From the NCBI GenBank assembly GCA_026004775.1, contig BPJU01000008.1, positions 124,001 through 188,000 of the forward strand: a DNA stretch of 64,000 nucleotides, in the 5' to 3' direction. Shown piece after piece: positions 29,473 to 38,883 of the stretch. The DNA comes from Pirellulaceae bacterium (GTDB lineage: Bacteria > Planctomycetota > Planctomycetia > Pirellulales > Pirellulaceae). The position numbers and the translations under genes are program-made. Numbering within the stretch: the stretch's first letter is position 1; every line of letters starts with the position of its first letter. The notes beneath the pieces are model-generated. The model did not search any database and was not told the origin of the DNA. It saw nothing but the letters and a program-made list of their open reading frames with translations.

Positions 29473-30462
29473 TTATTTCGAGCCCGCTCTTTTTTGTCGC
29501 TTACTGAACAGCCATTTGTTAAATCCGGTCCAGCTCGCTACTTTCCATAATACGAAAATGGCCAAACCGCCGCCCAGTATTTTCACCGGCAACAGCAGCC
29601 AAGACAGTGCGCTGTCCAAAAACCTGCCCAAAGGTCCCTTTTTTTCCACTACATGCGGGCGCCCGAATATATCGTATGTGATTTCGCTGCCACCAAAGAC
29701 AGCCTCGGGATTCGCCAGCAGGACTGTAACGGTACCCAGCGTAAACAGTGTCTTACCTGGGTTTTTCTCCACAAATCGGCCGATGAACTCAACCATCCGC
29801 TTGGTGTCATCATAGAGCAGGCGCAGCACCCCCTGGCGTTGCTCCGGTGGTAGGCGAGCAATATCTTCGACATGGGGCGCCACCAGGCGAAGCTGTTGGT
29901 TATCGAGCCGCTGGGCGAGGCGCAACCCGTCGTCCCCCAGATGCTCCACCACGCGCAACGCCACACCCGGGTGCGCTGCTTCAGCACGCAAAACGGCCGC
30001 ACCATGGGTTTCCGCCAGTCGGGCAAGACGCTGACCCTGCTGGCCGGCAGACAAGCGACGCAGGGCCTGTTTGGCCAACTGGTCATCGCCAAGCTCATCG
30101 ACCCACCGCAGCACCAGACTTGGCTTGGCCGTGTTGCGTACGGCCAGCAACGCATCGGGACCATGGCGAGCAGCCATACGAGTCAATCGTTCCAGCGACT
30201 CCTCGCCCGCTTCCCGTACCAGCCGCTCGGCAGCTTCCTCAGCGAGCTTGCGACCGCCCACCCGTGCCAGCGCTTCGGCTCCTTCTTCTGCCGTCTGCTT
30301 GCCAAAGTACCGGGCCACGGCCTCCAAAAGCTCACTAGCCGCGCGGCGCGCTGCACCCGCCTGCCCTCTCACTTCGCAAACATCTATGGCAAAGAAGAGC
30401 GGCAGCGCAACAACGACGCCAACCAGCCACTTGGCAACAAAAGATATTCGTATGCTGGACAT
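29473..30462 (-). CDS. exported helical-repeat membrane protein
   Basis: The ATG at 30462 has AAGGAG ahead of it and gives 329 residues. It has a signal peptide or membrane segment at residues about 8-28. The central ~190 residues are strongly helical, with Ala/Leu/Arg-rich repeats of about 35-38 residues ('RWVDELGDD', 'RVVEHLGDD' are alike), suggesting an alpha-solenoid. Near the end are a hydrophobic segment around 222-238 and a transmembrane helix around 290-312, followed by a basic tail (FSKRQKRAGSK). The family is not recognised. It is first in a run of three same-strand genes with the glycine-zipper protein and the giant surface protein. Confidence 0.7.
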   Translation of the reverse strand: MSSIRISFVAKWLVGVVVALPLFFAIDVCEVRGQAGAARRAASELLEAVARYFGKQTAEEGAEALARVGGRKLAEEAAERLVREAGEESLERLTRMAARHGPDALLAVRNTAKPSLVLRWVDELGDDQLAKQALRRLSAGQQGQRLARLAETHGAAVLRAEAAHPGVALRVVEHLGDDGLRLAQRLDNQQLRLVAPHVEDIARLPPEQRQGVLRLLYDDTKRMVEFIGRFVEKNPGKTLFTLGTVTVLLANPEAVFGGSEITYDIFGRPHVVEKKGPLGRFLDSALSWLLLPVKILGGGLAIFVLWKVASWTGFNKWLFSKRQKRAGSK

Positions 30463-31312
30463 CGCATCTGGCTCCTTGTCGGGCGGCAACCCAGCGCCGG
30501 GCAACGGAACCCTACGTTTACAATTCCTCGTCACCGGATTGACTGCCCCTACCATAATTTCGATACGCGGACGGCCCGCCAAACCTGACACGCAATACCA
30601 TCGTCCGGTTTTGTCGCATCGTGAGCCCAACGCGTCGTAGCTCCTCAGCAAACGGCCCACGTTAATTAGATTGTACAGCTACCACTATAGGGATGTCCAT
30701 TTATACCCACAGTGACCTGCTTGCCTTGTCCGTTTGCCTGCCGCAACCAAGTTGCCGCCAGCAAGAACCACCTCGTTTGTGCCATACAAAAACCTAGGCG
30801 CCGTAATGGAAACCACCGCGAGGACAGTCTTACGTAAAGACGCAGGCAAAACCCGATAGGGAATGCCCTTGCATCTGTTCTTGGGAGCCTTCAAAACTGG
30901 AACGTTGATTGAAGTAGGCTCAAGAACGAATTTCGGTTATATCTCCGATAGTTCCCCATGAGTGCAATGTTCGGCATCAAATACGGCATAAAGTCTTTCG
31001 GTTACGTGGGACAGAAGGTGGGCGTGGAACGCACGCGGGTGGCCATTCAACTTGCACATGGCAGCGGCCTCTCTGCGGGTGTTCCCAATCGGACGAAGTT
31101 ATGGTTATGCAGGCACTTCTTTCTGAAGCTTGTTCACCTTTGTATTGCATGAATTTGCGGAGATAACAGCGTCTATATCCGCAAATCACCGCCAGCCGAC
31201 TTGCTGCATCGGGCTGTGTCGAGCGACAATACCGGCTGTTGCGTGCGATGGAACAGTGGCACAATGGGATGTGCGGTGGTAGAGGGTCGTTTCCGCGCGG
31301 AGTTCGTGAGCA
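30463..31312. other. 850-bp region without a recognised gene
   Basis: Only short open frames occur here, none with recognisable content or a good start. It separates the minus-strand surface-protein run from the plus-strand DsbB-like gene and should contain promoters for both. The lower GC and the direct phrase repeats 'cgttacg/tacg' are unremarkable. No tRNA fold or terminator was seen. Confidence 0.5.
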
Positions 31313-31912
31313 ATGGCTGTTGCCGAGAGTGATTTTGTTCGTGATACGTCCCGCGGGGTGACTTGGGCCAATGCAACGGCATTGTTGGTAAGCGTTGCCG
31401 GCTCAGCGGGAAGTGTTTACCTGAGTATCGGACTGGGACTGAAAGCCTGCCCGCTGTGTTTTTATCAGCGATCTTTTGTAATGGCGGCTGCTCTGGTTGT
31501 AATTGTGAATCTGGCTTTGGAGGGACTGCGTTCGGCACGCGCGTGCTTGTTGGCGTTACCGATGGCGGTGGCCGGTTTGGCGGTGGCTCTGTTCCACAAG
31601 TACCTGGTATGGACAGGCAAGCTGGAATGTCCGGCGGGCCTGTGGGGTCTGGGGGATGGCCCTGCCCAAAGCGTGGTGATTTTCCTGTTGCTTTTTGTGG
31701 CGTGTTTGGCGGCCGTGCCGGCGGCGATACGCCAATGGGGACGGCAAGCTGGCACTACTGCGGCGGCCGGGTTGGTGCTCGGATTGGTTGCCGCCTGGGC
31801 GGCTGTGGCGAGCGCCCCGCCTTTACCGGCCGCGCCCTCGCAACCCTACGACCCGGTCAAACAACCCTTGGACGGATGCCGCCCGCCGTTCGTGCAGCGA
31901 GCCGATGCTTGA
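31313..31912 (+). CDS. DsbB-like disulfide bond formation protein
   Basis: The protein has 199 residues with four hydrophobic segments (about 22-42, 55-70, 78-98 and 122-140) plus a fifth near 150-168. The hallmark is CPLCFYQR (Cys46, Cys49), matching the DsbB/BdbC quinone-reducing CxxC followed by YQR. A second Cys pair is expected in the next outer loop; here Cys106 is in that loop but its likely partner, Cys189, is in the C-terminal tail, an unusual arrangement. It would re-oxidise a periplasmic thiol oxidase with quinone. No DsbA-like gene is beside it. Cys-rich exported proteins elsewhere in the window would need such a system. Confidence 0.8.
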   Translation: MAVAESDFVRDTSRGVTWANATALLVSVAGSAGSVYLSIGLGLKACPLCFYQRSFVMAAALVVIVNLALEGLRSARACLLALPMAVAGLAVALFHKYLVWTGKLECPAGLWGLGDGPAQSVVIFLLLFVACLAAVPAAIRQWGRQAGTTAAAGLVLGLVAAWAAVASAPPLPAAPSQPYDPVKQPLDGCRPPFVQRADA

Positions 31913-32298
31913 CGGTCACGGCTCCGCACGCGCCATCGCCGCTCGATGTCCTCCGGCGTTTGCCGAGGATTGTTGCCCACTTCTGGCCGCAGATGCTGCT
32001 CGTCCAGCAAGCAAAAAGGTCTGCCGCCGGCCTCCTCAGATATATGGGCACGGAATGTGGATCCAGAATGGCCTGAGGCGATGCAGATTGGACATGATTT
32101 GTCCAACCTGAATCTGTTCAAGTATTGAAACCACCGGGCTTCTCGTAACATAAGATGAAGTGAAAGGAATCGGGCTGAGACGTCTGGGAAATCCAAAGAC
32201 ATTTGCGGGGCACGGACGGTTGTGGAGATTTGCGTGGGACATTGACGGAGCTGAGTGGAGGCGAGAGGGCGGGCGAAACGATCGGAACCGGAATTGGC
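31913..32298. other. intergenic region upstream of WYL regulator
   Basis: This 386-bp region between the DsbB-like and WYL genes has no supported gene. A long minus-strand frame spans it but runs antisense into both neighbours and has no recognisable content. The WYL promoter is presumably here. No CRISPR-type repeat was seen. Confidence 0.5.
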
Positions 32299-33294
32299 AT
32301 GGCGCGGCCGGAGCAAAGATTGGTGCGGCAATGGTTGCTGATTCGGGCGCTCAGCACGCGTCCGGAGGGAGTGACGGTACGGCAATTGAGTGAGGATTCC
32401 CAGGTTTCCGAAAAAACAATCCGGCGAGATTTGCAGGTGCTGGCGCGCGCCGGTTTTCCGCTCCGCGAGAAGACCGGACCGCATGGCACGAAGTATTGGA
32501 AAGTGGAGGATGTGAATCTGCATGCAGGCATCCGGTTCACACTGGACGAAGCGCTGGCGCTGTACGTGGGCGGGCGTTTGATGGAGCCGTTGGCCGGCAC
32601 CTATTTGTGGCAGGCTTCGCGGCGGGCTTTGCACAAGATCCGCAACTTACTGACCCCCACGGCGGTCAATTACCTGAACCGGATGGCCGGTGCACTGTAT
32701 CAGACGACGGTAGGGCAGGGCCACTATGCCGACAAGGCGGAATTGCTGGACCAGGTGATGGTCGGGATCGAGGATCGCCGCTGCGTGCAGGTCGCCTATC
32801 GGTCGGCGACTGCCTCCGAGCCGGTCACCTACCGGTTGCACCCGTATGCGATGGTAATGCATCGCAAATCGCTGTACGTGGTGGCCTATAGCGAGCACCA
32901 CCGGGAGGTTCGCCACTTCAAAGTGGATCGATTGGTGCATGCGGAACTGACGGACCAAAAATTTACCATTCCCCGCGGGTTCGACGTGCAACGCCATTTG
33001 GCCAATAGCTGGGGTGTGTTTAAAACGAACCGGCGTCCCATGCGCGTGCGCGTTCGTTTCCGCCCCGAGGCGGCTCGGTATGTGGAAGAAGCTCACTGGC
33101 ATGACAGCCAACGTTTGCAGAAATGCCCCGACGGCAGTGTGATCCTCGAAGTGCGTTTGGCGGACACCACGGAGATCAAGTCCTGGATATTGTCTTTCGG
33201 TGCGCGTGCTGAGGTGCTGGCTCCGGCCTCGTTGCGCGACGAGATACGGCAGGAAATCCAATCGATGCACCAGCGTTACGAGGCGCCGCCGTAG
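32299..33294 (+). CDS. WYL-domain transcriptional regulator
   Basis: Starting at ATG 32299 the product has 331 residues. Residues about 10-60 form an HTH_11-type winged helix (TVRQLSEDSQVSEKTIRRDL). A helical linker follows, then a WYL domain (about 150-230) with the RxxxPYAxxxxxxxxYvvAy pattern and a conserved arginine set, and a C-terminal WCX-type segment ending around 320. WYL regulators bind DNA and are thought to sense nucleic-acid or nucleotide ligands; they are often found in CRISPR-Cas and other defence loci. Here the next gene is a Csb2-type CRISPR protein 190 bases downstream on the same strand, which fits that pattern. Confidence 0.9.
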   Translation: MARPEQRLVRQWLLIRALSTRPEGVTVRQLSEDSQVSEKTIRRDLQVLARAGFPLREKTGPHGTKYWKVEDVNLHAGIRFTLDEALALYVGGRLMEPLAGTYLWQASRRALHKIRNLLTPTAVNYLNRMAGALYQTTVGQGHYADKAELLDQVMVGIEDRRCVQVAYRSATASEPVTYRLHPYAMVMHRKSLYVVAYSEHHREVRHFKVDRLVHAELTDQKFTIPRGFDVQRHLANSWGVFKTNRRPMRVRVRFRPEAARYVEEAHWHDSQRLQKCPDGSVILEVRLADTTEIKSWILSFGARAEVLAPASLRDEIRQEIQSMHQRYEAPP

Positions 33295-33484
33295 TGGAGC
33301 ACGTTTTCCGTTGATCGAAGAAAACGCGGCGTCGTGAGTAACGGCGTCCCATTCCGGTCCGTGTGGGGTCTGGAGTTCAAGGCGGTGTTCTTTGCGGCAG
33401 TGGGCTGAGCAGCCCGGCCGGCAAGCTGGGTGCGCCGCGAGGCGCTGATGCTCCGGCGATTGGTATCCCGATGGGAGACAGACG

Positions 33485-34411
33485 ATGAATAGCCCGCTTT
33501 CCATCCGGCATGCCTCGACGGCTGTCATCTCTCGGATCTCGAGGCAACGCAGGCGATCCCAAGGTCGTTCCAATGGCGTGCCGGTGCCTGTGGCGTGGCT
33601 GAGCGAACCGGCGGCGTTTAGTGGATGGGTGGCTATGGGTACACCGGTTGTTTCCCCGTACTCGACCGAGATGGTGATTCTCCGGCAGGTATCCGGACCG
33701 CGCTTGGGGCTGGCCGTTACCGCGCTGCTCACTTACCGTCTGCGGCAGTTGATCGCTCACCGCTGCCCGCTGGCTGGGAACTGGTTGGGCCAAGAACGCT
33801 CATCAAGAGGAAAGCGTCACTTGGGCAGGCAGATAGCGCCGGTGCCGCTTGCACAGGTGGGGCGGCAATCGGCCGACGGCCGTTTACTGGGAGTGGGGCT
33901 CTTGTTGCCACGCGGCGTGGCGTATGTCGAGGCGTTGCGCGCTTTCTCCCAGCTATTGTTCGATGAAGAGGGTCGCCCGCGGCGGATCGAGTTGAAACTG
34001 GGAAAACCCGGAACGTGCCACGTCCTGCTGGATGAAAACTCGCGGCTGGGCAGCGCCCTTGGTTCGCGCTACTGGTGTGGGCCAGCCCGCCGTTGGGCAA
34101 GCGTCACACCGGTCGGCCTGGAGCGCGTGCCGCACCGCAAAGCGTTCTGGCGTCACATCGAGCAACAGGTGGCCGATGCCTGTTGCCGGCTGGGGCTGCC
34201 CCAGCCGACCAGCGTCATCGCTTCGAGCGCACCGTTGCTGGCCGGCGCACCGAACGCACGCCAGATGCCGTTGTTGACGCGGTTGACCGGCGGTGCCATC
34301 CGGCACACACATGCGGTGATCGAATTCGACGAATGGGTCGAGGGACCGATACTGCTGGGAGCCGGCTGGCACCGCGGATATGGATTTTTCTGCCCACTGC
34401 TCGATGCCTGA
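33485..34411 (+). CDS. short, isolated Csb2-type (Cas5/Cas6-like) CRISPR RAMP protein
   Basis: The protein has 308 residues and a clear start (GGGAG seven bases before the ATG). Three features recall the C-terminal half of type I-G/I-U Csb2: an 'ADGRLLGVGLLLPRG' block (about residues 138-152), 'WASVTPVGLER' (about 203-213), and a final 'VEGPILLGAG..RGYGFFCPL', the glycine-rich loop of Cas6-like RAMPs. Full-length Csb2 is usually 450-550 residues, so much of the N-terminal Cas5-like half is absent. At the place where many Csb2 proteins have H-A-D-G-H, this one has S-A-D-G-R, so a candidate catalytic His may be lost. No other cas gene and no array lie in the window. It is either a remnant or a repurposed RNA-binding protein. 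Confidence 0.65.
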   Translation: MNSPLSIRHASTAVISRISRQRRRSQGRSNGVPVPVAWLSEPAAFSGWVAMGTPVVSPYSTEMVILRQVSGPRLGLAVTALLTYRLRQLIAHRCPLAGNWLGQERSSRGKRHLGRQIAPVPLAQVGRQSADGRLLGVGLLLPRGVAYVEALRAFSQLLFDEEGRPRRIELKLGKPGTCHVLLDENSRLGSALGSRYWCGPARRWASVTPVGLERVPHRKAFWRHIEQQVADACCRLGLPQPTSVIASSAPLLAGAPNARQMPLLTRLTGGAIRHTHAVIEFDEWVEGPILLGAGWHRGYGFFCPLLDA

Positions 34412-34572
34412 GACCTCTTCGGCTATCGCGCCCGGTGAGCCGCACGTCGCAACGGCAGGATGCGCGGCTAAAGACTTTATGGGACGAGCACACGGGCAGC
34501 GCTTATAGCCGGCGCGACAACCGGTGGTGGAAACGGTGGAGGAGGGCACGCCAGCGGTTTTCGGATCGGCTC

Positions 34573-35421
34573 TTACTTGTCAAAAAACTTCTTCAGCGCG
34601 TAGATCGTGGTTTGGCGACCCGCCAGACCGATCGACCGTGTCAGCGGGATCTCTTTGGGACAAACCGCCACGCAGTTTTGCGCATTACCACACAGTTGGA
34701 TTCCACCCGGTCCGATCAAAGCTTCCAGTCGTTCAGCCGCGTTGTTTTTGCCGGTAGGATGGGAATTGAAAAGGATGGCCTGGCTGATGGCATGCGCGCC
34801 GAGAAACGCGCGGTCATACGCCGCCAATTTCCGCCGCTCGAATTGTTCGTCCGTTTCTCCTTCCCACCGCACCAGTTCAATACGGCTGTATTGAGGGCAG
34901 GCTTCCAGGCAGCAGCCGCAACTCATGCATTTGCTCAGCGGGTAGGCGGCTTCCTGGGCTGCCTGTGACTGGCGGGGGCCAGGTCCCATGTCGTAATAGC
35001 CATCGACCGGGATCCACGCCTTTACACGTTCCAGCGCCCGGAACAGCCGTTGGCGATCGACCACCAGATCGCGCACTACCGGGAACTTGCTCATCGGTTG
35101 AAGCTCGATTTCATGGGGATTCTCTTCGAGCAACCGGTCGATCAAAGCCGAGCACGACTGGCGCACCCGGCCATTGATCACCATGGTGCAGGCGCCACAC
35201 ACCTCTTCCAGACAGTTGCATTCCCAGGCGACCGGCGCTACCGGCTTGCCTTCCGCGGTGCGAGGATCCGCCGCAATTTTCTGAAGCACGCTGATGACGT
35301 TCATTTCCGGTTCGTAACGGACGCGGAACCGCTGCCAGTAGCTCGGTTGCCCGGGGCCGTCTTGGCGCAAGATCCGCACGTTGATCCATTCGGGGCGGGA
35401 AGTCACAGTGGGCGTACTCAC
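34573..35421 (-). CDS. sdhB: succinate dehydrogenase/fumarate reductase iron-sulfur subunit
   Basis: The protein has 282 residues with a GTG start. Three Fe-S motifs are in order: the plant-ferredoxin [2Fe-2S] set CNCLEEVCGAC (with a later partner Cys in RQSC), the [4Fe-4S] set CMSCGCCLEACP, and the C-terminal set with CGNAQNCVAVCP. This is the electron-transfer arm between the flavoprotein and the membrane cytochrome b. The N-terminal ~30 residues before the ferredoxin domain are somewhat long. It follows sdhA by 33 bases. The order sdhC-sdhA-sdhB matches the Bacillus/epsilon-proteobacterial type of complex II. Confidence 0.95.
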   Translation of the reverse strand: MSTPTVTSRPEWINVRILRQDGPGQPSYWQRFRVRYEPEMNVISVLQKIAADPRTAEGKPVAPVAWECNCLEEVCGACTMVINGRVRQSCSALIDRLLEENPHEIELQPMSKFPVVRDLVVDRQRLFRALERVKAWIPVDGYYDMGPGPRQSQAAQEAAYPLSKCMSCGCCLEACPQYSRIELVRWEGETDEQFERRKLAAYDRAFLGAHAISQAILFNSHPTGKNNAAERLEALIGPGGIQLCGNAQNCVAVCPKEIPLTRSIGLAGRQTTIYALKKFFDK

Positions 35422-35454
35422 CAGACAGTTCCTCTTGTTTGCGGGTTTCCCATC

Positions 35455-37473
35455 CTAAGAACGAACAACCTGTTGGCTGGGCCGGCGTTCCTCGGCTGGT
35501 TTGCCGTCGCCGGCCGGCTGTCCGCGGCGGGCCTGACGCTCACGCCAAACCTGCTCGATCACTTCGGCCCCCACCAGGCCGTACAATCGCGGCCGGGGTG
35601 GGATCAGTGAGGTGTCGACGTCCTCGTAGCTGAGCACCACTCGGTTGTCGATCCACTGAGCGATGGTGGTTTTCAGCCATCGACGCGTGTTTTCTTCAAA
35701 GCGATCACACCATTGCTCCGCCTCGCGCCGCCGCTCGACCGGATCGGTCGCCTTCAGTTCCGGCATGGCAAACTCGGGTTTGTAGTGAGCTCCACGGCAT
35801 TCGTCCCGTGCAAGAGCCCCTTCCAGAATCGTCAGCGCGATGGGGAACATGTCCAGCAAGGCCTTGGTGAAGACAACGTTCTGGTTGGTCCAGTTGCCGG
35901 TGTCGGACAACGAGCAGCGTTTGGCTCGTTCGTACAGCTCCTGCACCTTCTGGATCGCCTCGCGGAGCTGGGCGTTGTGGCGGACGACGGTAGCCGAACG
36001 GGTCATCACGTCACCCAGTTCCTGATGGATCAAGTAGGGGTTTTCGCCACCCGGCGCTCGGCGCAAAAGCTCGTCATGCCGCTCTTGTTGCCGGCGAACC
36101 GCCTGGTCGAACAGCGAGGCAGGACGTTCGGAGGCTGCTTTTTTCTGAGCGGCCAGCCAGTTCTTGATCCCCGGGGCCACGATCAAGCCGCTGAAAATAC
36201 AGCTCAACAACGAATTGGCTCCCAGCCGATTCGCCCCGTGATACTGATAGTCGCATTCGCCGATGGCATACAACCCGGGTATGTTCGTCACATGGTTGCG
36301 AGGCGAACCGATTTTCAGCCCCCCGTCCGCCGTCCGCTCGTAGTCGACCCACAGGCCACCCATCGAATAATGGACGGCAGGGAAAATTTTCATGGGGGTG
36401 GTACGAGGATCGACGCCCTGGAATTTTTCGTAAATCTCCAGGATGCCCCCCAGCTTTCGGTCCAGTTCTTTTCGCGGGATGTGCGTAAGATCCAAGTAGA
36501 CGCACATCCGGTCTTTTTCGACGCTTAGTCCTTCGTTGACGCAGATATTGAAAATCTCGCGGGTGGCGATATCGCGCGGCACCAGATTGCCGTATTTCGG
36601 GTAGCGTTCTTCCAGGAAGTAATAACGTTCTTCTTCGGGGATTTCTCGCGGATCGCGAGGATCTTGAGGTTTCCGTGGAACCCAGACACGGCCTCCTTCG
36701 CCCCGCGCCGACTCGCTCATCAATCGCAACTTGTCGGCTCCCGGAATCGCCGTCGGATGCACCTGGATGAACTCGCCGTTGGCATAGCGAGCACCCAGTT
36801 GGAACGCGCGGCTGACGGCACTTCCCGTGCAGGACATCGACATTGTGCTGCGACCGAAAATCAGCCCACAGCCACCGGTCGCCAGCACCACCGCGTCGGC
36901 CGGAAAGGCTCGTATCTCCATCGTCACCAGGTCCTGGCCGACACAGCCGCAACAGACACCGTCTTCGTCCAGGATCGGCCCGAGAAAATCCCAGTATTCG
37001 AACATCCGCACTTTGCCGGCCCCCTTCCACCGCCGCACCTGTTCGTCCAGGGCATAGAGCAACTGCTGGCCGGTGGTGGCTCCCGCAAAGGCGGTGCGTT
37101 TGTAGAGCGTGCCGCCGAAACGCCTCCGGTCCAGAAAACCCTCGGCCGTGCGGTTAAAGGGCACTCCCAGCCGATCCATCAAGTCGATGATGCGGGGCCC
37201 CCAATAAGCCATCTCCTTGACCGGCGGCTGGTGCTGGAGGAAATCGCCTCCATAGACCGTATCGTCGAAATGTTTCCACTCTGAGTCGCCTTCCTGGCGG
37301 GTCTGGTCGTTGACGCTGTTGATGCCGCCTTGAGCGCAAACGCTGTGCGAACGCTTCACCGGAGTGAGGCTCATCAGATCGACGTCGATTCCCAGTTCGG
37401 CCAGCTTCATGGCGGCCGACAGCCCGGCCAAACCGCCTCCGACTACCATCACGCGCTGTTGAGCCATCGCCAA
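35455..37473 (-). CDS. sdhA: succinate dehydrogenase/fumarate reductase flavoprotein subunit
   Basis: The product has about 672 residues. The FAD fold opens with VVGGGLAGLSAAMKLAE. The covalent FAD-binding region HSVCAQGGIN is near residue 42, and active-site blocks such as HPTAIPG (about 244) and 'RGEGGRVW' (about 260) are present. The C-terminal helical domain holds RDECRGAHYKPEF. Start choice is open: a TTG (37473) sits 5 bases after GAGGAG, an ATG two codons later sits 11 bases after it. It oxidises succinate in the TCA cycle, or reduces fumarate; the layout with one cytochrome b subunit fits menaquinone-linked enzymes. It lies between sdhC and sdhB. Confidence 0.95.
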   Translation of the reverse strand: MAMAQQRVMVVGGGLAGLSAAMKLAELGIDVDLMSLTPVKRSHSVCAQGGINSVNDQTRQEGDSEWKHFDDTVYGGDFLQHQPPVKEMAYWGPRIIDLMDRLGVPFNRTAEGFLDRRRFGGTLYKRTAFAGATTGQQLLYALDEQVRRWKGAGKVRMFEYWDFLGPILDEDGVCCGCVGQDLVTMEIRAFPADAVVLATGGCGLIFGRSTMSMSCTGSAVSRAFQLGARYANGEFIQVHPTAIPGADKLRLMSESARGEGGRVWVPRKPQDPRDPREIPEEERYYFLEERYPKYGNLVPRDIATREIFNICVNEGLSVEKDRMCVYLDLTHIPRKELDRKLGGILEIYEKFQGVDPRTTPMKIFPAVHYSMGGLWVDYERTADGGLKIGSPRNHVTNIPGLYAIGECDYQYHGANRLGANSLLSCIFSGLIVAPGIKNWLAAQKKAASERPASLFDQAVRRQQERHDELLRRAPGGENPYLIHQELGDVMTRSATVVRHNAQLREAIQKVQELYERAKRCSLSDTGNWTNQNVVFTKALLDMFPIALTILEGALARDECRGAHYKPEFAMPELKATDPVERRREAEQWCDRFEENTRRWLKTTIAQWIDNRVVLSYEDVDTSLIPPRPRLYGLVGAEVIEQVWRERQARRGQPAGDGKPAEERRPSQQVVRS

Positions 37474-37577
37474 GTGCGCTCCTCATCGAAAACGTTTTTC
37501 CGTTGCGCCGGCGGCTGCCCTTCGGGTAAGCGAGCCGGTTGCTTTTGTTGCCGGATCGCGCCGGGATAGCCCGCCAC

Positions 37578-38441
37578 TCATGGTTCCTGAGCTTGGCCCG
37601 GGGACGTCACCGCCTCGGGCGATTCGGCACGAGGCCCGCTGCGGTGGGCCGTCTTGTGACGCGCTTCCTCTTCGGTTACCAGCCCCTCGTGCAAGCGGCG
37701 CTCCAACATCCGTTGTTCCACGGCCCGCATCGCTTCCATGGCCTGAGGGTCGTCGGCGTCCACCCGCAAGGCGAACCCGCTCCATGCACTGATACCCAGG
37801 GCAAAAACGACGACCCCTACTGCCAACGCTACCCAGTCGGCACGGCGCTGGGCGGCAGGTGACGTCCACAACCCCCAGGTAATACCCATCGTCCAGATCC
37901 CATTGGCCAGATGATAGACGCACGCCGCCACCCCCACCACGTACACTACGCTCACCCACATCGACTGCTGCATGGCGGCCGTAGCCGTCGAGGCAGCGTT
38001 GAACGGCGCAAACTGCCCGCCCCAGGGATCAATGAGCTGCCGCCAGGCTTCAGAGTGGATCCAACCGTGCATGTGGAAAACATGCCAGCCGATAAACAAG
38101 AACGCGATCAACCCCGTAGCTCGCTGCAACGTGTAACGAATATTGCTAACGTACGGGTACGTGCCGCTATTGGGCTGAGACTCGCTGATGATCACCAGGC
38201 CATACAGCCCATGAAACAAAATCGGGATGAAAATAAACGTCCACTCGATGACCGGCAACAAACGCCCCAAACTATGAATCTGGTAGACGGCCGCCTGAAA
38301 ACTGGCCGGACCGTTCCAGATACTGGCATTCGTCAACAGGTGGATCACCATATAAGCGCCGACCGGCACCAAGCCGGTCAACGAATGCAAGCGACGCAAC
38401 AAGAACTCATGCCGCACCCAAAACGATGGCTTCTCGTCCAC
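37578..38441 (-). CDS. sdhC: succinate dehydrogenase cytochrome b subunit
   Basis: The protein has 287 residues with a GTG start and five hydrophobic segments, the size and topology of di-heme B. subtilis-type SdhC. Candidate heme-ligand His are in MVIHLL (segment 1), ILFHGLYG (segment 2), GWHVFHMHGW (segment 3) and VYHLANGIW (segment 4), the expected four positions. A soluble C-terminal tail of about 60 residues, rich in Glu, Arg and Ala, is longer than usual. It anchors the complex and passes electrons to quinone. It is the first gene of sdhCAB; the ~440-bp gap upstream probably holds the promoter. Confidence 0.93.
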   Translation of the reverse strand: MDEKPSFWVRHEFLLRRLHSLTGLVPVGAYMVIHLLTNASIWNGPASFQAAVYQIHSLGRLLPVIEWTFIFIPILFHGLYGLVIISESQPNSGTYPYVSNIRYTLQRATGLIAFLFIGWHVFHMHGWIHSEAWRQLIDPWGGQFAPFNAASTATAAMQQSMWVSVVYVVGVAACVYHLANGIWTMGITWGLWTSPAAQRRADWVALAVGVVVFALGISAWSGFALRVDADDPQAMEAMRAVEQRMLERRLHEGLVTEEEARHKTAHRSGPRAESPEAVTSPGQAQEP

Positions 38442-38883
38442 GGCCCACCTCGTCTCCTTGCCACGGCCCGAATGGCACCCAGCGAATCTCGCGGCTCAAA
38501 CAGGCACAACCGCCGGCTTGACGGCGAAGGACATTCCGTTTGGTTTTTTTGACCTAACGATTAATACTATAGGAAGTTGGCCGGGGGCTGAGCAACCGGG
38601 CATCAAGCCACGCTTCGATCCGGCACCGGGCAGCCGAATTGGCAGGCAGAAGGCCGGCGACCTGCCGGCAGGGCGGGGAATTTCCGATGCCGTAAGCTTT
38701 GACATATCAACGGGTTGTGTATGAATATCGACTTTCTTGTGTGGTTGGCCCACAAATTGCAAATCGCGTTCCATGGGGCATAAGATACGATTATAAGGGG
38801 ATACGGATTCGTGATGTGAAATGTGTGCGCTCCGCGAGCATACCGGCGGGCTGGCGGTCGGTGAGCGTGGAGGTGTGGCGGCA
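38442..38883. other. intergenic region between sdhC and response regulator
   Basis: The gap lies between divergent genes. A TACGATTATAAGG stretch near 38786 has a promoter-like look for the plus-strand response regulator. No RNA or repeat was seen. The regulator's frame extends back to an ATG at 38821, but that start has no ribosome site. Confidence 0.45.

Noticed and set aside
31846-32634. 262-codon minus-strand frame across the DsbB-WYL gap
   Set aside because: It runs antisense into two recognised genes and shows no domain.
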